Shown here: one piece after another, positions 23,201-30,634 of the stretch
Numbering within the stretch: the stretch's first letter is position 1
Layout: each line of letters starts with the position of its first letter
DNA from: RGIG3135 sp964477115
GTDB taxonomy: Bacteria; Actinomycetota; Coriobacteriia; Coriobacteriales; Eggerthellaceae
Assembly (NCBI GenBank): GCA_964477115.1
Contig: CAYZCY010000018.1
Location: 1-30,646, forward strand
DNA length: 30,646 nucleotides
Direction of reading: 5' to 3'
Notes under the pieces: model-generated
Databases searched by the model: none
The model's input: only the letters and a program-made list of their open reading frames with translations
What the model was told of the DNA's origin: nothing
Made by a program: the position numbers and the translations under genes

Positions 23201-23607
23201 CTGACCACGACGTCATGGCCCAGGTATACCGGCGCCTGCGCGCTTTGCAACGCGCCAATCCGGGCGAGTTCTTCTGCTTGACATCGATGGATTTGGCCAC
23301 CCTTGCAAGCGACGATCTGCACAAGGTGAGCCCCTCGTCTGCCGCCTGCGGCCTCGCCGTTTTCCAAGAGCTGGGCTTGATTGAAACACGTGTATCCTAT
23401 AGTGCAGGACGTACCCTGTATTGGATTCGCGTCAACGAGCAGGCCTCTCGCGTGGAGCTCTCCGACAGCATCCGCTATCGTGAGGGCCTTGATGAGCGCG
23501 ACGTGTTCAACGCGTTTAGAGACTGGGCCATGCGCTGCGATTCGCAGGGCCTGACCGTACGCGTATCTCGGCCGATCGTGCCGAGCAACTGGCGTCGCTG
23601 GTATTAG
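20263..23607 (+). CDS. RecJ exonuclease - RecQ helicase fusion protein
   Basis: 1114 residues joining two DNA-repair enzymes. The N-terminal part is RecJ, a 5'-3' single-strand exonuclease: DFDLDG at 86-91, DCG at 143-145, DHH at 166-168, RLNAAGRMGDA, and the DHHA1 GGHEAAVG. Metal-binding Asp and His residues are all present. An OB-like part follows (about 430-590). The C-terminal part is a RecQ-type superfamily 2 helicase: ATGRGKS at 663-669, DEVHH at 768-772, TATAS, and QMSGRAGRDG at 945-954. The usual GSGKS is GRGKS. About 140 residues follow the helicase core; no clear RQC zinc site or HRDC is seen. The ATG at 20263 has GAGGT nine bases upstream; an in-frame TTG two codons before is possible. 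No stop or frameshift separates the halves. Confidence 0.9.
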   Translation: MAAQFKVRTAQGAKVAYLQRELNLPRFIASTLVARGIEDLDSARTFLSPSLERDWLNPYDIPGMSDVADALEDAVRKRKHVVVFGDFDLDGISATTVLTRGLRALGGKATPFIPRRFDEGYGITAAAYERIKPLEPELIVTVDCGIACKHEVSTILSDGIDVVITDHHEAADLVPQGVPVADPKMGQGCESSILAGVGVALKLVQVLGSRMGYPHLWRSYTDFATLGTVADLMPMRGENRALVADGLEKMNANPRPCIAALLGTTGVAGKPLTATNLSFSLIPRLNAAGRMGDAQIALDLLMSDSFPEACALAERLESVNDQRRAIEAELSEIAKDQAARIYQGQRALVVSGEGWHEGVKGIVASRLVNSYGVPTLLFTIDGEEARGSGRSVGSVNLFAAIESVADLTTRFGGHEAAVGVTLPTSNIPEFTRRLCAYMDELPDDDFHPLIEIDTCVELDELTLDNIAKLENLAPFGQENPVPCFLARNVTLTNARAVGADKNHFACTLTNGRYSVGGIMFHCSQIETLLYADTLVDAAFSVQIDEWRGRRTVKAMLEDVSPARMCNALEACLNPEAVGLFSGLFAEGDEALLAPGGRKAGGPEWCRAARDINRQRWAMLAAQNPAALEDAVIRALIGNFEPHPSQRMILERLKADQSTLAVMATGRGKSLTFQVHAAWRALVKGQASLFVYPLRALIADQAFRISSTLEEFGITCAVITGESIPEERAEVYEALAKGALDIVMTTPEFFCYHVSSFAACGRIGFAVVDEVHHIGMSKAGQRPAYVELGRALASLGEPTVLAVTATASDDVARIIDSSLPLDEGVFDETSRDNLFVDDQRNIKNRDDYLASLVATGEKTVIYVNSREQSVALARILRRRVPQIAPLIGFYNAGLTRFERSRIEELFRTDALTVLVATSAFGEGVDIPNIRHVVLYHMPFNEIEFNQMSGRAGRDGLPAVVHLLYGRGDIAINERILAEMTPDHDVMAQVYRRLRALQRANPGEFFCLTSMDLATLASDDLHKVSPSSAACGLAVFQELGLIETRVSYSAGRTLYWIRVNEQASRVELSDSIRYREGLDERDVFNAFRDWAMRCDSQGLTVRVSRPIVPSNWRRWY

Positions 23608-23749
23608 CGGCGGCAAGCTTGAAGATTGTTTCGCGGCGGGGAACATATCGTCTTGCCGCTGGTAATCGGGTTTGCACGATGGAGCATCAATGGTCGGGCG
23701 CAAGTCCGCAGGTTTCGTTGAGGGCAGGCTTAAAGGAAGGGAGGCGCTC

Positions 23750-26158
23750 GTGGGCGCTGAACGATACAAGAAGGAAGAGCTTCTCGGCGAAGCCATGCCG
23801 GGCGCCTCAGACGGACGTCCGGTAGAAGACATGCTCGGTCGCGCCTATGCCCCCGAGCGCTCCATGGCGGCGAATGCCAAGCGTGCGGAAAGCCGCGGAC
23901 CCAAAACCCCCGAGGAGCGCTTTGCCGAGCTCAAGGAGCTTTCCGATACCTACCTTGACGCCTCCGAGTGCGTCATGCTCAAGCGTGCCTACGACTTCGC
24001 CTCGGCTGCTCACAAGGGTCAGTGCCGCAAGAGCGGCGAGCCCTTTATCATCCACCCCATCGAGGTAGCCATCATTCTCGCCGATCTTCGCATGGACGTC
24101 GAAACCCTGTGCGCTGCGCTTCTGCATGACACCGTGGAAGACACCGACGTCACCGCCGCCGACGTGGAGCGGACCTTCAACGCTCAGGTGCGCCAGCTGG
24201 TTGAAGGTGTCACCAAGATCACCCAGATCGAAGTGGAAAGCCTCTCCGACGAGCAGGCTGCCACCATCCGCAAGATGTTCGTAGCCATGAGCAAGGACAT
24301 TCGCGTCATCGTTATCAAGCTTGCCGACCGCCTGCACAACATGCGCACCCTGGCCGCCTTGCGCGAGGACCGCCGCATCTTCAAGTCCCGTGAAACGCTT
24401 GAGATCTATGCGCCGATCGCGCACCGACTGGGCGTCAACTCCGTCAAATGGGAGCTTGAGGATCTGTCCTTCTTCTACCTGGAGCCCAACAAGTACAAGC
24501 AGGTCTCGCGCATGGTCACCGACAGCCGCGCCGATCGCGAAAGCTATCTGGGCGACGTTATCGGCATTCTTCGCAGCGAAATGGAGAAGGTGGGCATTCA
24601 GGCGCAGATCATGGGCCGTCCGAAGCATCTGTACTCCATCTACCAGAAGATGTCTACCAAGGGCAAGGGCTTCTCTGAGATCTACGACCTCATCGCGGTG
24701 CGCATTATCGTGAAGTCCGTGCGCGACTGCTATTCGGCTCTCGGCGCGGTGCATACGCTGTGGCATCCCATGCCGGGACGCTTCAAGGATTACATCGCCA
24801 TGCCCAAGTTCAACATGTACCAGTCGCTTCACACGACGGTCATGGGACCGGCGGGCCGCCCGCTCGAAGTGCAGATCCGTACCGAGGAAATGCATCAGAA
24901 AAGCGAATACGGCGTCGCCGCGCATTGGCGCTACAAGGAGTCTGGCGGCAAGGGCTCAAACGATGATCTCGATCAGCAGCTGGCCTGGCTTCGCCAGATG
25001 GTCGACTGGCAGGACGAGACGCAGGATTCGCGCGAGTTCCTCAAGTCGCTCAAAATGGATCTCGCGCCGTCAGAGGTCTTCGTATTCACGCCTAAGGGCA
25101 AGGTCATGAATCTCCGCGCAGGCTCTACTCCCGTTGACTTTGCCTACGCCATCCACACCGAGGTCGGCAACCATTGCGTCGGGGCGAAGGTAAACGGCTC
25201 CATTGTTCCCTTGACCTACGCGCTTCAAACGGGCGACCGTGTCGAGATCCTCACGCAGAAAAGCGCAGGCCCATCGCGCGACTGGCTCAACATTGTGAAA
25301 ACGCCCTCCGCACGCAGCAAGATCAGATCCTACTTCTCGAAGATCAGCCGAAGTGACGACCTGCAGTTCGGTCGCGACAAGCTTACGCGCGAGATGCGCA
25401 AGCACGGCTTAGGTATCTCGAGCGCCCAGTCCATGCGCGCCATGAAACAGGTTGCCGAGCACATGGGCTTCCGCGATCCCGATGACATGCTGGTCAACAT
25501 AGGCACGGGCAAGGAGAGCGCCCAGCACGTAGCCAACCGCCTTCTCAAGATTTTGGTTGACCGAGGAACCGAAGACGCCGAAAAACCTAGCATAGGAGCG
25601 GGATCCGGCTCTACGGGCATCATGCCCCCCATGCTCACCAGCGTGAAGCGTCCGAAGAAGCACGAGACGCATTCTTCGAACGGCGTGGTGGTGAAGGGCA
25701 TCGACGACGTTCTCGTGCGTCTGTCGAAGTGCTGCAACCCCGTCCCCGGTGACGAAATCCTCGGTTTCGTAACGCGTGGCCGCGGCGTCTCGGTGCATCG
25801 CGCCGACTGCCCGAACGCCGTCGACCTGAAGAAGGAACCCGAGCGCCTCATCAACGTCTCGTGGGAGGGTACCCAGTCCAAGGCGTCCTCGTATCAGGTG
25901 GAGATCTACATTGAGTCCCTCGATCGTTTGAACCTTCTCCTCGATGTCACGAGCGTTTTGTCCGAGGCGGGTGCGAACGTCATGTCCTGCTCGCTCACCA
26001 CGCATCGTGACGGCGTGGTTGAGATGCGCTTCCTCATCCAGATATCCGATCTTTCCGCTATCGAGCGCACGCTCAAGCGCCTTACCGAGGTGGAAAACGT
26101 TTTCGAGGCGCGTCGTATGGTACCTGGTCAAGCGGGACATGCGAAGCGCTCGAAGTAA
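23750..26158 (+). CDS. rel: Bifunctional (p)ppGpp synthetase/hydrolase Rel
   Basis: About 802 residues. The order is HD hydrolase domain (H126-D127 in LLHDTVEDT), synthetase domain (RPKHLYSIYQKM, YDLIAVRI, R344-F-K-D, YQSLHTTV, EVQIRT), TGS (VFVFTPKGKVMNLRAGSTP), a zinc-finger region (LSKCCNPVPGD, HRADCPN) and a C-terminal ACT domain. R-x-K-D rather than E-x-D-D is the mark of bifunctional Rel/SpoT enzymes, and the intact HD agrees. It makes and degrades the starvation alarmone. The GTG at 23750 has AAGGGAGG upstream and is preferred; an ATG at 23690 with GGAG is a real alternative. It follows RecJ-RecQ and precedes the MBL gene by 40 bases, probably one operon. Confidence 0.93.
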   Translation: MGAERYKKEELLGEAMPGASDGRPVEDMLGRAYAPERSMAANAKRAESRGPKTPEERFAELKELSDTYLDASECVMLKRAYDFASAAHKGQCRKSGEPFIIHPIEVAIILADLRMDVETLCAALLHDTVEDTDVTAADVERTFNAQVRQLVEGVTKITQIEVESLSDEQAATIRKMFVAMSKDIRVIVIKLADRLHNMRTLAALREDRRIFKSRETLEIYAPIAHRLGVNSVKWELEDLSFFYLEPNKYKQVSRMVTDSRADRESYLGDVIGILRSEMEKVGIQAQIMGRPKHLYSIYQKMSTKGKGFSEIYDLIAVRIIVKSVRDCYSALGAVHTLWHPMPGRFKDYIAMPKFNMYQSLHTTVMGPAGRPLEVQIRTEEMHQKSEYGVAAHWRYKESGGKGSNDDLDQQLAWLRQMVDWQDETQDSREFLKSLKMDLAPSEVFVFTPKGKVMNLRAGSTPVDFAYAIHTEVGNHCVGAKVNGSIVPLTYALQTGDRVEILTQKSAGPSRDWLNIVKTPSARSKIRSYFSKISRSDDLQFGRDKLTREMRKHGLGISSAQSMRAMKQVAEHMGFRDPDDMLVNIGTGKESAQHVANRLLKILVDRGTEDAEKPSIGAGSGSTGIMPPMLTSVKRPKKHETHSSNGVVVKGIDDVLVRLSKCCNPVPGDEILGFVTRGRGVSVHRADCPNAVDLKKEPERLINVSWEGTQSKASSYQVEIYIESLDRLNLLLDVTSVLSEAGANVMSCSLTTHRDGVVEMRFLIQISDLSAIERTLKRLTEVENVFEARRMVPGQAGHAKRSK

Positions 26159-26198
26159 GATGCGAAGCGCCTGAGAAGGCTTAAGGGAAAGGAGCCCC

Positions 26199-26867
26199 AT
26201 GGCAACCGATCTGTACGAAGTGCAGGGCCTGTGCGTAGACGTAAGCTATCTGGTGCTCGGTGCGCTTGAGAACAACACCTACATCATCTCCGATGGGGAA
26301 GGCGTGATGGTGGTTGATCCTTCTTGCGAGGTGGATCGCATCCTGCTTGCCCTCGAGGGGAAGGTCCCGGATGTCATCGTGCTCACCCATCATCATTACG
26401 ACCACATGGGCGCCGCTGCGGCTCTGCGCGAGGCTACGGGTGCGAAGGTGATCGCATCTGACGCTGATGCTCCCTTTGTCGAGGCGCCCAAGTCTGATTT
26501 CATGAAGACGGCTGATCCCTGCCCGGTTGACCTTCGCGTCAACAACGCCGACGTGGTCAAGCTTGGCAATATGGAGTGGAAGGTCATCTCCACTCCGGGG
26601 CATACGCCGGGAAGCATGTGCCTGTTTCTCATTCCGCAATTTGGCAATCACCCGCAAGGTTTGCCCGTGCTCATCACGGGCGACACCCTGTTTGCGGGCA
26701 CGGTCGGCCGCACAGATTTCGAAGGCGGCAGCATGGAGCAGATGAGGGCTTCCGTGAAGAAGCTCGCTTATCTTCCCGATGATGTAGCCGTTTTGCCCGG
26801 GCATAATAGCCTGACTACTATCGGTGCGGAAAGAAAGCGCGTATTCGCGCGTTTCGGAGCCGAGTAG
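26199..26867 (+). CDS. MBL-fold metallo-hydrolase (glyoxalase II-like)
   Basis: 222 residues. The metal ligands are H64-x-H66-x-D68-H69 (THHHYDHMG), the His in STPGHTPGS, the Asp in ITGDTLFAG and the His in VLPGHNSLTT. This is the full two-metal set of hydroxyacylglutathione hydrolase-like proteins. The start at 26199 has AAAGGAG upstream. It follows rel by 40 bases; this rel-MBL pairing suggests co-transcription only, not a shared task. The true thioester or other substrate is unknown. Confidence 0.88.
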   Translation: MATDLYEVQGLCVDVSYLVLGALENNTYIISDGEGVMVVDPSCEVDRILLALEGKVPDVIVLTHHHYDHMGAAAALREATGAKVIASDADAPFVEAPKSDFMKTADPCPVDLRVNNADVVKLGNMEWKVISTPGHTPGSMCLFLIPQFGNHPQGLPVLITGDTLFAGTVGRTDFEGGSMEQMRASVKKLAYLPDDVAVLPGHNSLTTIGAERKRVFARFGAE

Positions 26868-26942
26868 AGGTTCCATTCGCCCCATTGCGGTGTGTCCCCG
26901 CCATTGTGTGCGGTACACTCTGATATCGGCAGTTTGTTGTAC

Positions 26943-26961
26943 ACGTCCGCAGTGCGGACGT
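26943..26961 (+). promoter_or_regulatory. Leader hairpin/dyad before the DUF47 gene
   Basis: ACGTCCGC (26943-26950) and GCGGACGT (26954-26961) form a perfect 8-bp dyad with a 3-base centre, 22 bases before the ATG. There is no T run. It may be an operator or a hairpin affecting translation. Confidence 0.4.
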
Positions 26962-26983
26962 CATGCGTGAAGGAGCATGAACC

Positions 26984-27613
26984 ATGGCCAAACAGAAGAA
27001 GTTCGACTACTTCGAGGCGTACGCCCAGCTTACTGAGCTCGCCGTTAAGGAAGCCGACATCCTGATCAACGCTTTTGAGAATTACACGGTTGCAGCTGAC
27101 CTCCCGCCTGTTCTCGAGCAAGTTCACGAGATTGAGCATCAGGGCGATATGGTTAATCACGCCATCTATCAGAACGTAGCAACTGACTTCATGCCGCCCA
27201 TTGATCGCGAAGACATCGTTGAGCTGGCTCATGATCTCGATAATATCCTTGACTCCATCGAAGACGTGCTCATGCATATGTATATGTACGATGTGCGTAC
27301 CATGCCTGATCCTGCCCATGAGCTCGTGCAGCTCATCAAGAAGAGCTGTGAGAGCCTCAACGGCGCCATGGCTGACTTCAAGAACTTCAAGAAGACCAAG
27401 GACTTCCGCAAGCATATCGTTGACGTCAACGACTTCGAGGAAGCCGCCGACAAGGTCTACCTTACCGCTATGCGCCATCTTCATGTTAAGGACAACGAAG
27501 ACCCCATGCACGTTCTGGTTTGGTCTCGCACCTATTCACGTATGGAGCGTTGCGTGGATGCCTGCGAGCATGCTGCCGATGTCATGGCTACGGTCATTCT
27601 GAAGAATCTGTAA
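26984..27613 (+). CDS. DUF47 / PhoU-like protein
   Basis: 209 residues, all-helical, with repeated acidic E/D-xx-D/E patterns (VHEIEHQGDMVNHAIY; IDREDIVELAHDLDNILDSIEDV; NDFEEAADKVYL). These match DUF47, the PhoU-like regulators that usually sit beside a Pit phosphate transporter. No Pit gene is nearby, so this copy is solitary and its partner must be elsewhere. It starts at 26984 with AAGGAG upstream, after its own leader. It is cytoplasmic. Confidence 0.82.
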   Translation: MAKQKKFDYFEAYAQLTELAVKEADILINAFENYTVAADLPPVLEQVHEIEHQGDMVNHAIYQNVATDFMPPIDREDIVELAHDLDNILDSIEDVLMHMYMYDVRTMPDPAHELVQLIKKSCESLNGAMADFKNFKKTKDFRKHIVDVNDFEEAADKVYLTAMRHLHVKDNEDPMHVLVWSRTYSRMERCVDACEHAADVMATVILKNL

Positions 27614-27617
27614 TGCT

Positions 27618-27642
27618 GCGGCCGTGCTGACGCAACGGCCGC
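27618..27642 (+). terminator. Candidate terminator hairpin after DUF47 gene
   Basis: GCGGCCGT (27618-27625) pairs perfectly with ACGGCCGC (27635-27642). The T run is missing, so it may be weak or act with the larger structure that follows. Confidence 0.4.
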
Positions 27643-27656
27643 CAACTTGACGCTGC

Positions 27657-27757
27657 GAAGGGCCCCGGCACCTACATCGAGCGCTTTTGCACTTGCCTTC
27701 GCCTACCGAAGTAGGCTCAGTCGTGCAACTCACTCGCTGCAGGCACCGGGGCCCTTC
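27657..27757. repeat. 101-base nested hairpin element
   Basis: GAAGGGCCCCGG with CACCT (27657-27673) pairs with 27741-27757 at 15 of 17 positions. Inside, TTGCAC (27687-27692) pairs with GTGCAA (27723-27728), and at the centre GCCTAC-CGAA-GTAGGC (27701-27716) forms a perfect hairpin with a 4-base loop. All three stems nest in one structure. There is no T run on either side. It lies between the convergent DUF47 and phospholipase-like genes. Confidence 0.6.
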
Positions 27758-27831
27758 TCGCTGTGCTCCTCAGGCGCATGTCCGGCGCTTCTTGCTCTCA
27801 GAAGTTTCGGGGTGCTCAGACGTTTCGGTTC

Positions 27832-28791
27832 TTACTCCACTTTGACAATGACGGCGCTGTAGGCTTCGCCTGCAAAGTTGCGCCCATGGGTGAGCCTGCG
27901 TGCCGCTTCGAGGTCAAACGAGGGCGCGTCGAAGGCGAGTATTCCCTCGAAGGCCAGATGCCGCGCCTCATCGTAGAGATCCCAGAAGCTCATGGTGGAC
28001 ACCTCGCCCGTCAAGGGGTTTTCCCAGGGCAGGTGATCGTGGTTGTCGAAATCGCTTTCGAAGATCTCTTTGTTGCGGTGGCTCATGGCGCGCAGGAAGG
28101 AATGCCTGCGTATAAGGGTTTCAAGCGAGCCTATGAGCTGGCGTTTAACGCCGCGCGGCGAGTGGAATACGCGGCCCTGCACGGTGCGCATGTGTTTGAG
28201 CGATGCTCTGAAGGAATTTGCAGGGATAGTCCAGGCAAACACCGAATCGGCAACGTGCACATACATCTTCGAGACGATGTCGAGCACTTGGTCGCTTGCG
28301 CGCAGCACCTGGGTAGATGGGTTGAACTGACGGGCTGTGGTCTGAAGCTTTACGGTGAGCATCATCTCGTCGAGCTCGCTTTCGATCACGGCGTGGACTT
28401 CGCTGTGATCCTGGCGATCGAGACCCTCGATGCCCGCATCGCAGATGGCGTGCTCATAGGAGTAGACCAAGGGATGCACGGATCGATCGAGCAGGTAGTG
28501 GCACAGAAAGCCGAGCGCATAGGCGCGGCCGATGGCGCGCTCGTCTTCTTCCAAGAGCGAAACCGCGCGCTTCATGGCAAGTATAAGCTTAGGGGTTTGC
28601 TCGCGATGCATGCGGCTGCCAAGTCCGTGGGCCTGTCTGAGCAGGGGGTCGACATGTGCGTAGAACAGGGGATCTGGGCCTTGGTTGCCGAGCAGGAATG
28701 CGTGGTGCTCATCGCGGGAGCCGCCGATGGTGGAATAGAGGGCGTCGTATACGTCGCTGCCGAACAGGTCATGGGTGATAAGCGAAGGCAT
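27832..28791 (-). CDS. Zinc-dependent phospholipase C family protein
   Basis: 319 residues. His-rich motifs match the Zn_dep_PLPC family: ITHDLFG at the start (H7), GNQGPDPLFY, FLCHYLLDRSVHPLVYSYEH and DHSEVHAVIESELD. These supply the expected His/Asp/Glu zinc ligands. There is no signal peptide, so it is probably cytoplasmic, unlike secreted clostridial phospholipases C. The start at 28791 has AAAGGAAAC upstream. Its substrate is unknown; membrane-lipid turnover is one possibility. Confidence 0.85.
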   Translation of the reverse strand: MPSLITHDLFGSDVYDALYSTIGGSRDEHHAFLLGNQGPDPLFYAHVDPLLRQAHGLGSRMHREQTPKLILAMKRAVSLLEEDERAIGRAYALGFLCHYLLDRSVHPLVYSYEHAICDAGIEGLDRQDHSEVHAVIESELDEMMLTVKLQTTARQFNPSTQVLRASDQVLDIVSKMYVHVADSVFAWTIPANSFRASLKHMRTVQGRVFHSPRGVKRQLIGSLETLIRRHSFLRAMSHRNKEIFESDFDNHDHLPWENPLTGEVSTMSFWDLYDEARHLAFEGILAFDAPSFDLEAARRLTHGRNFAGEAYSAVIVKVE

Positions 28792-28932
28792 GATGTTTCC
28801 TTTGCTGCTTGAAGACGGGGCTTCGTCGTATAAAGTCTGCGTTTGTCGTAAGTATTGTACCCGCGATGCGTGAGGGGAGTCACCGGTTGCGCATGAAGTT
28901 CATAAAGCAGACTTGCCTCGCCTAAACGACGA

Positions 28933-28956
28933 GGAGCCCGAAGTGCTTCGAGCTCC
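28933..28956. terminator. Candidate terminator between two minus-strand genes
   Basis: GGAGC pairs with GCTCC and CGAA with TTCG around GTGC, with a single C-A mismatch between the stems. The minus-strand SDR ends at 29043, about 90 bases before this hairpin. The T content after it is low. Confidence 0.4.
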
Positions 28957-29042
28957 CTTTGGCGTAGAGAATTGGGTTTTGTGCGCTTGCTTCGCTTTCG
29001 TCGCCTTTACGGGCGTAGGTGCAAATACCGCTTCTGCCCTTT

Positions 29043-29843
29043 TTACGGACGCAGGCCCATGCCGCCTTCCAGCGTGAGGGTCTCACCGGTGAGGTACTTG
29101 AAGTCGGGATTGGCCAGCTGAACTACCACGCGGCCGATTTCCTTCTCGACGTCGCCGTAGTGGCCCATCGGGGGCATCTTCACGTTGGCTTCGAAGGCCT
29201 CGGGGTAAGCGGCCTTGAAGTTCTCGAGCGCTGCGGTCCAGGCGATGGGGCAGATGACGTTGACGTTGATGCCGTCCGGGCCCCACTCGGTGGCAGCGAC
29301 GCGGGACAGGCCGCGGATGCCCTCCTTGGCTGCTGCGTAGGCGCACTGGCCGTAGTTGCCGAAGAGGCCCGCGCCGGATGCGAAGTTGATGACGGAGCCC
29401 TTGGTTTCCTTCAGGTACGGATAGCATGCCTGCATGTAGTAGAAGGCGGCGTAGAGGCCGGAGTACATGGCGAGGTCGAACTGCTCGGTGGTGTGGTCGG
29501 CCAGCGTGACGCCGGATGCGGATGCCTGTGCGTTGTTTACCAGCACGTCGATGCGGCCGAACTTCTTGATAGTCTGGTTGATGACGCTTTGAACCACGGC
29601 TGCGTTGTCTGCGCCGGCGTTGACGTCGGCCTGAACGATGAGGACTTCAATGCCGTGCTCGCCTTCGAGCTTTTCCTTTGCAGCCTCAAGCTTAGCCATG
29701 TTGCGTCCGGTGATGACGAGGTTGCAGCCTTCCTTGGCGTATGCGGTGGCAATGCCGAAGCCGATGGAGCCGGCGGAGCCGTCCTTCAGCGCAGCGAAAC
29801 CGGCACCGGTGATGATCGCGGTCTTGCCCTTAAGAAAACCCAT
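29043..29843 (-). CDS. SDR oxidoreductase, hydroxysteroid dehydrogenase-like
   Basis: 266 residues, classical SDR. The glycine motif is stretched: TGAG at 12-15, then an insert up to G30 (AGSIGFGIATAYAKEG). NNAQ (103-106) replaces NNAG, the catalytic residues are S156, Y169 and K173 (YAAAK), and TGRN at 46-49 suggests NADP(H). It ends in TLEGGMGLRP. The inserted glycine motif and NNAQASASG look, from memory, like hydroxysteroid dehydrogenases reported from Eggerthella; I could not check this. The start at 29843 has AGAGGAG upstream; the open frame further up to 30143 is non-coding. It stands alone. Confidence 0.85.
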   Translation of the reverse strand: MGFLKGKTAIITGAGFAALKDGSAGSIGFGIATAYAKEGCNLVITGRNMAKLEAAKEKLEGEHGIEVLIVQADVNAGADNAAVVQSVINQTIKKFGRIDVLVNNAQASASGVTLADHTTEQFDLAMYSGLYAAFYYMQACYPYLKETKGSVINFASGAGLFGNYGQCAYAAAKEGIRGLSRVAATEWGPDGINVNVICPIAWTAALENFKAAYPEAFEANVKMPPMGHYGDVEKEIGRVVVQLANPDFKYLTGETLTLEGGMGLRP

Positions 29844-30163
29844 GATGTCTCCTCTTCGTGCGATGATTCGTGTAGGGGTGTATGTTGCATTCAATGGTAT
29901 GTACATCCTACGAATAATCGTGTTTCTAATTTGTGACATCCTCCAATGGAGAGCGCAATGCAGGGTAAGCGGTACGATAGAAAAGGGCTGGGCTTGGGCG
30001 CAGGGTATCCGAGTTGAGTGGAGTTTGAGTCTTCTGGCGAAAAGTCCCCGATCGGCGATGTAGTCCTTGTGGGTTGTTGGATGTGGTCTAACAAAGACTT
30101 GACAGGCATGGTAAAATTCCGAACTGTTATTTGTCTGCAACACCTAAGATAGGATTATTCAGA

Positions 30164-30505
30164 ATGGATTTGGCTAAGCAAGCAAAGATCGTAGACTCCA
30201 TTCATGACACGCTGAACGATTTCGTCGGTCAGCGCCTGAAGGTTCGTGCCAACATGGGACGATCTAAGATCGTCGAGAGCGAAGGCGTTCTCACTCAGGT
30301 TCATCCTCGGCTGTTCATCATGGAAGTTGACCGCAAGCGTGGTCGCACTGCGCGTCAGTCCTATCAGTACGTCGACGTGCTGACTGGTATGGTTGAGCTT
30401 TCCCAGAACGGCGAGCCTTTGTTTGCCCCCTTCATTGAAGAGGACTCCATGGAAGAGGGCTTTGCCCCCCTTGATGACTCTGAAAAGGAACGCGTGCTTT
30501 CCTAA
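30164..30505 (+). CDS. veg: Veg-family protein
   Basis: 113 residues. FVGQRLKVRANMGRSKIVE, GVLTQVHPRLFIMEVD and SYQYVDVLTGMVELS match Veg (DUF1021), a small beta-rich protein known from Bacillus, where it affects biofilm formation. The C-terminal 30 residues are an acidic extension. The ATG at 30164 has AGGA upstream; a TTG at 30131 in the same frame is less likely. TTGACA at 30099-30104 could be part of its promoter, but no -10 is well placed. In Firmicutes veg often precedes ispE, which would lie past the window edge. Confidence 0.8.
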   Translation: MDLAKQAKIVDSIHDTLNDFVGQRLKVRANMGRSKIVESEGVLTQVHPRLFIMEVDRKRGRTARQSYQYVDVLTGMVELSQNGEPLFAPFIEEDSMEEGFAPLDDSEKERVLS

Positions 30506-30536
30506 AGCAAGAGCCTTGCACGGGATAAAGCGATCA

Positions 30537-30570
30537 AGTGCCTCGGTTGATGAGCCGGGGCACTTTTTTT
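30537..30570 (+). terminator. Intrinsic terminator of veg
   Basis: AGTGCCTCGG (30537-30546) pairs with CCGGGGCACT (30555-30564), ten pairs including one G-T, followed by seven Ts. Confidence 0.9.
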
Positions 30571-30606
30571 ATCGCGGGGTTCGATCCCTGTGGGTCTTTT
30601 GGGAAT

Positions 30607-30634
30607 GAAAAAAGGGCCACAGATGTGACCCTTT
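30607..30634 (-). terminator. Terminator of a minus-strand gene beyond the window
   Basis: On the minus strand AAAGGGTCACA pairs with TGTGGCCCTTT, with one mismatch and a short loop, followed by TTTTTTCATTCCC. This implies a minus-strand gene ending just past the right edge. Confidence 0.6.

Noticed and set aside
22522..23832. A 436-codon antisense frame over the helicase half of RecJ-RecQ
   Set aside because: It opposes conserved helicase motifs and has no start signal or family pattern.
27763..28812. A 349-codon plus-strand frame over the phospholipase-like gene
   Set aside because: The minus strand carries the zinc-ligand motifs and ribosome site; the plus frame is a shadow.
30099..30117. 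TTGACA and TAAAAT as a veg promoter
   Set aside because: The boxes are only seven bases apart, too close for a sigma-70-type promoter, so only the TTGACA is mentioned.
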